From Chrysaora quinquecirrha (lineage: Eukaryota > Cnidaria > Scyphozoa > Semaeostomeae > Pelagiidae): DNA of 64,000 bases. Under the pieces are notes generated by a model. The model was not told the DNA's origin. It searched no databases and saw only the letters and a list, made by a program, of their open reading frames with translations. Shown piece by piece: positions 59,201-64,000 of the stretch. The DNA lies in assembly GCA_014526335.1 (NCBI GenBank), contig JACTAT010000021.1, positions 2,368,195-2,432,194 on the forward strand, read 5' to 3'. The number at the start of each line of letters is the position of its first letter. Position 1 is the stretch's first letter. Position numbers and translations under genes: made by a program.

Positions 59201-62200
59201 AACAATTACATACAGATGGAACCTTCCAGTTCTATGCTGGCAGGCGTGGCTAATTTTGAGGTCAATTTCATTCAACACTTATTTTAAAAATATAAACGCC
59301 AGGTCGATCTCTTCATTGGCACTGAGGGTGGTCACTGCCAGAGGGTCTTTCACGTCCTCGATGGTTCTTTTAAGTCCCGATCAATTTTGAGAATGGCCCG
59401 TCACTTGACGTGAACATCCGAGTCACCGAGAGCAAGGGGTTTTTACAGCTTGTAATTTGTGCTCCTTACAATGAATTTCAATACGCGGACTTTAAGCGAA
59501 GATGGCGCAAGTACAATACACTACCCTCTGCCCTCTGCAAAAATGGCGCAAATGCTGGCCAGTACAATACACTGCCCTCTTACACTGCCCCATTAAACTG
59601 AGGAGACATTAATGGAGATGGGTAGGCTTATTTCAAATTTTCGGTTGCCAGGGGAGCTTAATAGAGAGGAAGGCGTGTTAGATAGAGAGGATGGGGTTGA
59701 GTTAACTTTTGAGTTTTGGGGTAGTTTTATTTCTAAGACTTTTGAAATGTAGACTCGGATGATAGGCCGATGTAATAAATGTACTGTGGAGGTCCAAATT
59801 AGTTTGCGGCATAGCCTAGGGACGAGGATGGCATTAGGACAGGGACAGAAGATCAGAAAACAAAGCAATACCTGCAACGGTAATCCTGGTGAGTGCATAA
59901 TCACTGCCAAATATATTCGATGCGATGCATTTATAAACCCCATTCGATATCTTCGTTACTTTCCGGATCTTCAATGTTCTGCCTTGATCCAACTCGATGA
60001 CATCACGTTGTTCTAGTTCATAGCCTCGTTCTCCTGACCATATTACAGTTGCAGCAGGTTCTGCTTTCAATGGGCATCGAATCACGACCTCAGCCCCCAT
60101 CAATACGACAACGTTTTTTCCTATTGTTACGTTTGCTTTCAAGGTCTGTGATAGATCTTCTAGGCCGGTTTCTTTGAAGATGATTGGCGACGTAGGGTCT
60201 AAAATGGAATTATTTAAACACTGCCGGTTCTCGTTGATTGTAGAATCAATAATAGGAACAACAATTGATTTTAGTCGATGACATAACAGAAGATAATACT
60301 CAGAATCTATAGATAAAAGCCCCCATGGGGAAGTATTCGAAGGCCTTATGAATTTTTTTGCCTATAATGCATCTTTTAACTATTTAATACATTGAAAAAG
60401 CTAGTGCTGACAGGTTTACTATCAATTCAACAAATAATCAGTCATTTGTTGTTGACAAGCAGCTGATTCTAATTATAGAATACACATAAAATATCTTGTT
60501 TCAGCTCTGTCTAGAACATACTGGAAGTACTGAACTTTGAAATCAGCCCCGCCCCCCCCCTCGAACAATACCCCACAAAAAAATTCACTCAGCATTAACG
60601 GTATATGGAAAGCAGGCTTAATACCAACTCACCAGTAACCGAAACGGTTAAATTTCTTGAATATCCGCCAGCAACATTAACGGCAAAACATTCGTACGTC
60701 CCTTGTATTCCACTTGTCAAATGAGGAAGAATCAGAGTTCCATTCTTTTCAACATTTGCAAAACTATCATCGTTCATAATCCGTTTGCCATTTCTCGACC
60801 AGAACACATGCGGAACTGGAAAACCAGCGACTGGACAATCAATATAAACTTCAGTTCCTGGGTATGCCGAGATGTTAGCTATCCCCACTGTTCCGTATAA
60901 ATAACCTTTTCCTTTAAGAATATTGTATCCATATGTAGGGGTAGACTTCTTTTCGATTATAGAAGGAGCCACAGGATCTAGAGAAAAAAGAAGATTACAA
61001 GAATATAAGGCGCTCTGTCTGGAAAGAAGCTCTACAGGAATCTTGCATTATAAAAACGTATCTAAGCCTCCCCCTCTATTAAACCAAGCACTCTCTTTAT
61101 TAAGCCACCCTGTCTCCAATGAGCGTCATCTCTCTACTAAGCCGCACCCTCTTTTTATAAAACGGACCACTCATTATTAAGTCATCTCTCTATTCAGCAG
61201 CACTCTCTCTATTAAGCCACCCTTTCAAAAAGCCACCCTCTCTTTATTCAGCCAGCCTTCTGTCTTTTAAGCCACCCTGTCTCCATTAAGTTACATCCTC
61301 GCTTTATGTAACTAAACTTTCACTACTAAGCCTACACCTCTATTAAGAAGCAACCATTAAATATCTCTCTTTTCGGCAAGCCATTCTCTCTTTATAAAGC
61401 CACCTTCTCTTCAATAAGCTACCATTTTGTCCTCTCTTCATCAATATAAAAAGAGTAGATAAATGTCTATAAGGGAGCATAAACGAAAGAGGGTGCAACT
61501 TAATAGAAAGAGGGTGCAGTTTAATAGAAAGAGGGTGCAACTTAATAGAAAGAGGGTGGCTTAATAAGGAGACGTTGGCTAAAGAACGCTGACCTCTCTC
61601 TCCATTAAGCCATGCGCTACCAGTTTAGGAATAGATCCATATTTATTCGTTCTTCCACGCGATCCATAAAATAATATCAAGATATTAAAAGCCTTTTTTC
61701 AAATAAAGCATAAGGTTTGTTGATAGCTCAAAAACAGCATTTCAGAGAAAAAGTTGCTTTTTGTCGATCTATTGCTCTATATCCTCCAGCAAGAGAATCA
61801 ACAAATAAACAAGTAAAATAAACAAGCAAAATACTGTACTTACCAAGAAGCTGTAAATTTGTTGTTAAATTATAAGACCCAGCTGAATTTTTAGCCACAC
61901 ATTGGTATTCTCCATTCGTTTGTTTTGTTGTTATCTTTATAGTAAGGATTCCATTTTCAGCATCAAATTCAAACGTATCATCATTTTCAATTATTTTGCC
62001 ATTTTTCATGAAAACAACGTTGGGCTTCGGCACCCCAATGGCTGGACATCTATGAGAGAAGACAAAAAAACATTTGAGCTCCAGTCCAGATGGCGTCAAA
62101 AAACCCTGATCTGTGCTAAGGCTGATGAAACACGAAAGTCACATGGGATGAGAGCCTTGCGTTGTATGACTTGGATAGTTTGATCATCAATTTCATTTAA

Positions 62201-63783
62201 CTCATAGCTCAGTGGAAACATTAGAAATGACATCAGCTCTCTAACAAGCCTAGAGTCAAGCGTTGAAAATGGCTATGGACCCTTTCAAAGAGGTCTGGAA
62301 CGGCGCAACGTCTGGGTCGGTTGCAATCCCACTTGTAACATTAGGAAAAGATTCCCTTACTCAAGATGTCCGTCATCTTCCAGAAAATGTCTTGTCGACC
62401 CAGATCTCTTTGGGAAGGCCTATTGTGGGAAATTATAAGACATTTACGTACTTGATGGAAACCTCGGTTCCAGTAAGAGTCTTGAGATCATCTCCAATGT
62501 CAATAGCAACAGATCCTTTACCAGAAACAGATGAAATAACTTCAGTTTTCGCTCCTTTCGTCGGATCTCTCTGAATCAAAGGCTTCTGTTGTTCTGAAAA
62601 CAAGAAACATTTATCAAATTCTGAGATGCATTATATACAAGAAGAGCAATGCTTTCATAATGCATGAAGTTTTGTAAGGAACAATGTAGAAGGCTGTGAT
62701 TTTCTCTCATTAAATGGGGCTATTGAGGCCACTAGGGGTGCTGAACCCCCCCAGTGTCCCAAATATCTATACCTTTATCTTGAGTCTATCTCAGGACAAG
62801 GGATAGGAACGGCCATCGTCATTTGCATAAACGTCTATTAAAGAATTATGGGTGGCTTGCTTGAAGTTTGCAAACAACTTCTATAAAAGCAACTGGACAG
62901 CTAAATGAAAACAAATTACAAATTTCGACTCACTCATGACTTTAACTTTACTGCTCATCGTCTGCGTACCAAACACATTTACAGCTTTACAAATATATTC
63001 CCCACTATCAACATCATTTGCATCGTCAAATTGAAGCGTCTCGACATTTCTCGCAATGATTTCGCCATTTTTCAGCCAAATTATATCCGGTTTTGGATCA
63101 CCAGAAACTGGGCATTTTAACACCAATTTCATACCAGCCAGAATGCTGTAGTTCTGTCCAATGTTTCCTACTTTGTTTTCTTCTGTTATTATGGTTGGTT
63201 TCGGTTTAATTTGTTTAAAGATTCGTTCGCTTGTGTCTATCTTGATAGCTGCGCTACTCGGCTCTGAAACAAAAAACAAACTTATCAAATTTCGTAAAAC
63301 CTTGAGGGGTTGAAGGTAGAGCCGTCGAGACGGAGAGCGGGGCCCGGGGTAATGTAATTGTACGAGACCTTTAGGATTTTATGGAAAATTTTATGGAAAT
63401 ATCCCGGGGAAAACTTCTCGAATTTAGAAGATTTACAACAAATGTTATAACTTACTGTAAACTTGGACCATAATGCTTTGCTTAGCTTTCTGTCCAACAC
63501 CGTTAGATGCAGAACACATGTAAGACCCAGCGTCTTCCATGGTAACATAGGGCAACCGTAGTATACTTCCAGTTCCTTTGATAATTACATTGTCTGTTTC
63601 AGTCAGTTTTCTAGTGTTTCGAAACCATGTTATTTCAGGCACAGGTATCCCAGTGTAAGGACATTTGATGTCCAGTTGACTGCCCATTTTCACTTTGATT
63701 TTTCCTCCAATGTCGACACGGAACTTTGTGATCGGTTGAAAGTTTATTATTGTTGGTTGCTGTTATTGAAGGTTTGATTGGGT
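50139..63783 (-). CDS. ADAMTS-like matrix protein: Ig array, TSP1 x2, PLAC (3' part)
   Basis: Secreted extracellular-matrix protein, 5' part beyond the right edge. Sixteen exons: 63456-63783, 62934-63263, 62452-62593, 61844-62049, 60633-60977, 59872-60198, 58811-59134, 57761-58090, 56670-56992, 55548-55868, 54576-54766, 54176-54296, 53307-53414, 52719-53002, then 51722-51936, 50821-50977 and the terminal exon 50139-50260 (17 counting the last). Order is eleven I-set Ig modules, a cysteine-free linker, two ADAMTS-type TSP1 repeats and a PLAC domain. Vertebrate ADAMTSL1/ADAMTSL3 share the Ig-TSP1-PLAC order but carry few Ig domains; papilin ends Ig-PLAC. Hemicentin is less likely because PLAC is absent there. 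Two Ig exons are one base short, and the first has a frame conflict; a catalytic domain is not visible. Confidence 0.9.
50821..51936 (-). CDS. Two ADAMTS-type TSP1 repeats
   Basis: Exons 51722-51936 and 50821-50977. The first repeat begins TGVWISTGVDDCKGKC and closes RPAEIRECRTKRC; the second begins WGIGPWGECSAKCG, with GLRKRTVKC and a closing YEACNRKPC. The WG-x-GPWG-x-C-S-x-x-CG pattern is that of ADAMTS and ADAMTS-like TSP1 repeats, which bind matrix and can be O-fucosylated. The first repeat is divergent: the usual WS-x-C-S start is replaced by a cysteine pair spaced CKGKC. Domain boundary and exon boundary coincide at GE|CS. Confidence 0.88.
51304..51607. mobile_element. Family B palindromic element
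   Basis: GGCTAAACTAGGAGACATTT at left; ACTTTAGCCAGACGTTA twice at right, suggesting a terminal duplication. Confidence 0.65.
52000..52310 (-). pseudogene. LINE C-terminus with (AATAAA-like) tail
   Basis: Minus strand reads FNGQKAVSFRGSKLWNNLNI, a stop, then APSLATFKKTLKSKLGI, the standard C-terminal pattern, followed by a run of TAAAATAAAATAAT units as 3' tail. In an intron between Ig11 and TSP1-1. Confidence 0.78.
52719..63783 (-). CDS. Array of eleven I-set Ig modules (mostly one per phase 1-1 exon)
   Basis: Each module shows the Cys-x(10-14)-Trp core and the D-x-G-x-Y-x-C end of I-set domains, for example CPVSGDPKPDIIWLKNG with DVDSGEYICKAVNVFG, and CPVSGTPSPKVSWFFNG with KHSGKYTCRAENVLG. 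Linkers begin with a repeated E/D-P motif and a variable GG-x(n) loop before the first Cys. Eight modules are single symmetrical phase 1-1 exons of 321-345 nt, the exon class that duplicates without breaking frame. Ig3 (62452-62593 plus 61844-62049) and Ig10 (54576-54766 plus 54176-54296) are split by an intron, at different places. Ig8 (323 nt) and Ig11 (284 nt) are each one base short of frame. Confidence 0.92.
53112..53178. mobile_element. Family C-like terminus
   Basis: Minus strand TACCGTAAATTCTCGAATAA followed by GCCCCCCTCGAATAGG: the intact form of the sequence that seeded the 41.9-44.5 kb satellite. Confidence 0.6.
53195..53285. mobile_element. Family A element, minimal form
   Basis: GACCGGCCAAATGGTCAAGC faces AATGTTTGATCGTTTGGCAA over 90 bp. 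Confidence 0.6.
53620..54005. mobile_element. Family E element, uninterrupted
   Basis: GTCGCCGCGACCGTAAAAAC to GCACGTGAAGCCGCAAC; dense in CGCG and GTCGC words and in contrast to the AT-rich surroundings. Confidence 0.65.
54808..54962. mobile_element. Family D MITE
   Basis: Starts ACAAACAGCGGTAATA and ends GCAGTTCATCGCAATTTCA; body ATAAACTAAGGCAGAATTTA is shared with 56310. Confidence 0.6.
55320..55440 (-). mobile_element. SINE family 2 fragment
   Basis: Keeps the CTCTCCAAGTTATACAACCA block only. Confidence 0.45.
56036..56192. mobile_element. Family A element, short form
   Basis: CCCTGGCCAAACGATCTAGC faces ACAATGTTTGATCGTTTGAC. Confidence 0.6.
56310..56580. mobile_element. Family D element, uninterrupted body
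   Basis: GATAAACAGCGGAAATATCT then ATAAACTGAGGCGGAATTTA, CCAGATGCGGATCGAAATGC and GTGTTTTGAACACCAATCAG. Serves as the empty-site reference for the transposon at 12759. Confidence 0.65.
57230..57660. repeat. TAAGCCCCCTCT minisatellite, ~92-bp units
   Basis: Roughly four higher-order units, each of several TTAAGCCCC-TCTNTA subunits (for example TTAAGCCCCCTCTGCACTAA). In an intron between Ig7 and Ig8. Confidence 0.85.
59228..59470 (+). repeat. Interspersed repeat, GGTGGTCACTGCCAGAGGG type
   Basis: Second copy of the 7803-8035 repeat, including GGCAGGCGTGGCTAATTTTG and CAGCTTGTAATTTGTGCTCC. Confidence 0.6.
61050..61570. repeat. TTAAGCCACCCTCTC minisatellite
   Basis: About 20-bp units CTCTTTATTAAGCCACCCT, partly inverted at 61440-61565 (AAGAGGGTGCAACTTAATAG). 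In the intron between Ig3 and Ig4; a short related patch is at 58200-58320. Confidence 0.82.
62120..62290 (+). mobile_element. SINE family 2
   Basis: Plus-orientation copy with TTGTATGACTTGGATAG and CATAGCTCAGTGGAAAC, in the intron that splits Ig module 3. Confidence 0.55.
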
Positions 63784-63829
63784 CTGAAAAAGAGAGAATT
63801 GAGAAACTTGATAAATGCAAAAAAATGAT

Positions 63830-64000
63830 TACTTATGAGACAAAGAAAAAATAAGACAAAATGTAACCGGAAGAGACGAGACAAAAATACAACAAAGACT
63901 GCCAAGATGAGATCAGAAGAGAACACAAGAAAAGACAAGACAAGACATGACAAACAGGGCAGGGCAGAACAAAGCAGAACAAGGCACGACATGATACGAC
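63830..64000. repeat. AAGACAAGACA simple repeat
   Basis: Degenerate GACAAGACAAGACATGAC and GGCAGGGCAGAACAAAGC words running to the window edge. Confidence 0.75.

Overview
This is a eukaryotic, almost certainly metazoan, nuclear window: AT-rich, very intron-dense, with GT-AG introns, a tRNA gene with internal promoter boxes, tRNA-derived SINEs, non-LTR retrotransposon tails and many short inverted-repeat DNA elements. The protein content (DNA polymerase alpha; an extracellular Ig/TSP1/PLAC protein of the ADAMTS-like kind) says animal. The repeat style and very short exons suggest an early-branching marine invertebrate such as a cnidarian or sponge, but the phylum cannot be fixed from the sequence alone.

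Layout. (1) 258-34638, minus strand: the catalytic subunit of DNA polymerase alpha (POLA1). I traced 48 exons, about 1,230 codons, from the acidic N-terminal linker through polymerase motifs A, B and C to the two C-terminal zinc modules. The last exon(s) lie beyond the left edge, and the first ~200 residues were not found. A tRNA-Cys(GCA) gene sits in one intron on the same strand. Introns are packed with SINEs, MITE-like foldback elements (several nested), LINE tails and minisatellites. (2) 34639-41606: low-complexity, C-poor, partly homopolymer-rich DNA where the 5' ends of two head-to-head genes should lie. (3) 41607-48147, plus strand: the 3' seven exons of an unrecognised coiled-coil protein; one intron carries a 2.4-kb satellite of 30-bp units that appears to have grown inside a short inverted-repeat transposon. 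(4) 48148-50138: a tail-to-tail intergenic region. (5) 50139-63783, minus strand: the 3' part of an ADAMTS-like matrix protein with 11 visible Ig modules, two TSP1 repeats and a C-terminal PLAC domain, continuing beyond the right edge.

The genes show no operon-like or pathway link: one is replicative (primer synthesis with primase), one is a coiled-coil structural protein of unknown role, one is secreted matrix. Several apparent one-base frameshifts in otherwise intact exons, mostly at homopolymers, together with the odd 40-41 kb sequence, suggest an imperfectly polished long-read assembly rather than dead genes. The most interesting signals are the transposon-born satellite, the Ig-expanded ADAMTS-like gene, the dated nested insertions, and the triplicated 1.1-kb unit inside a TA-target transposon.
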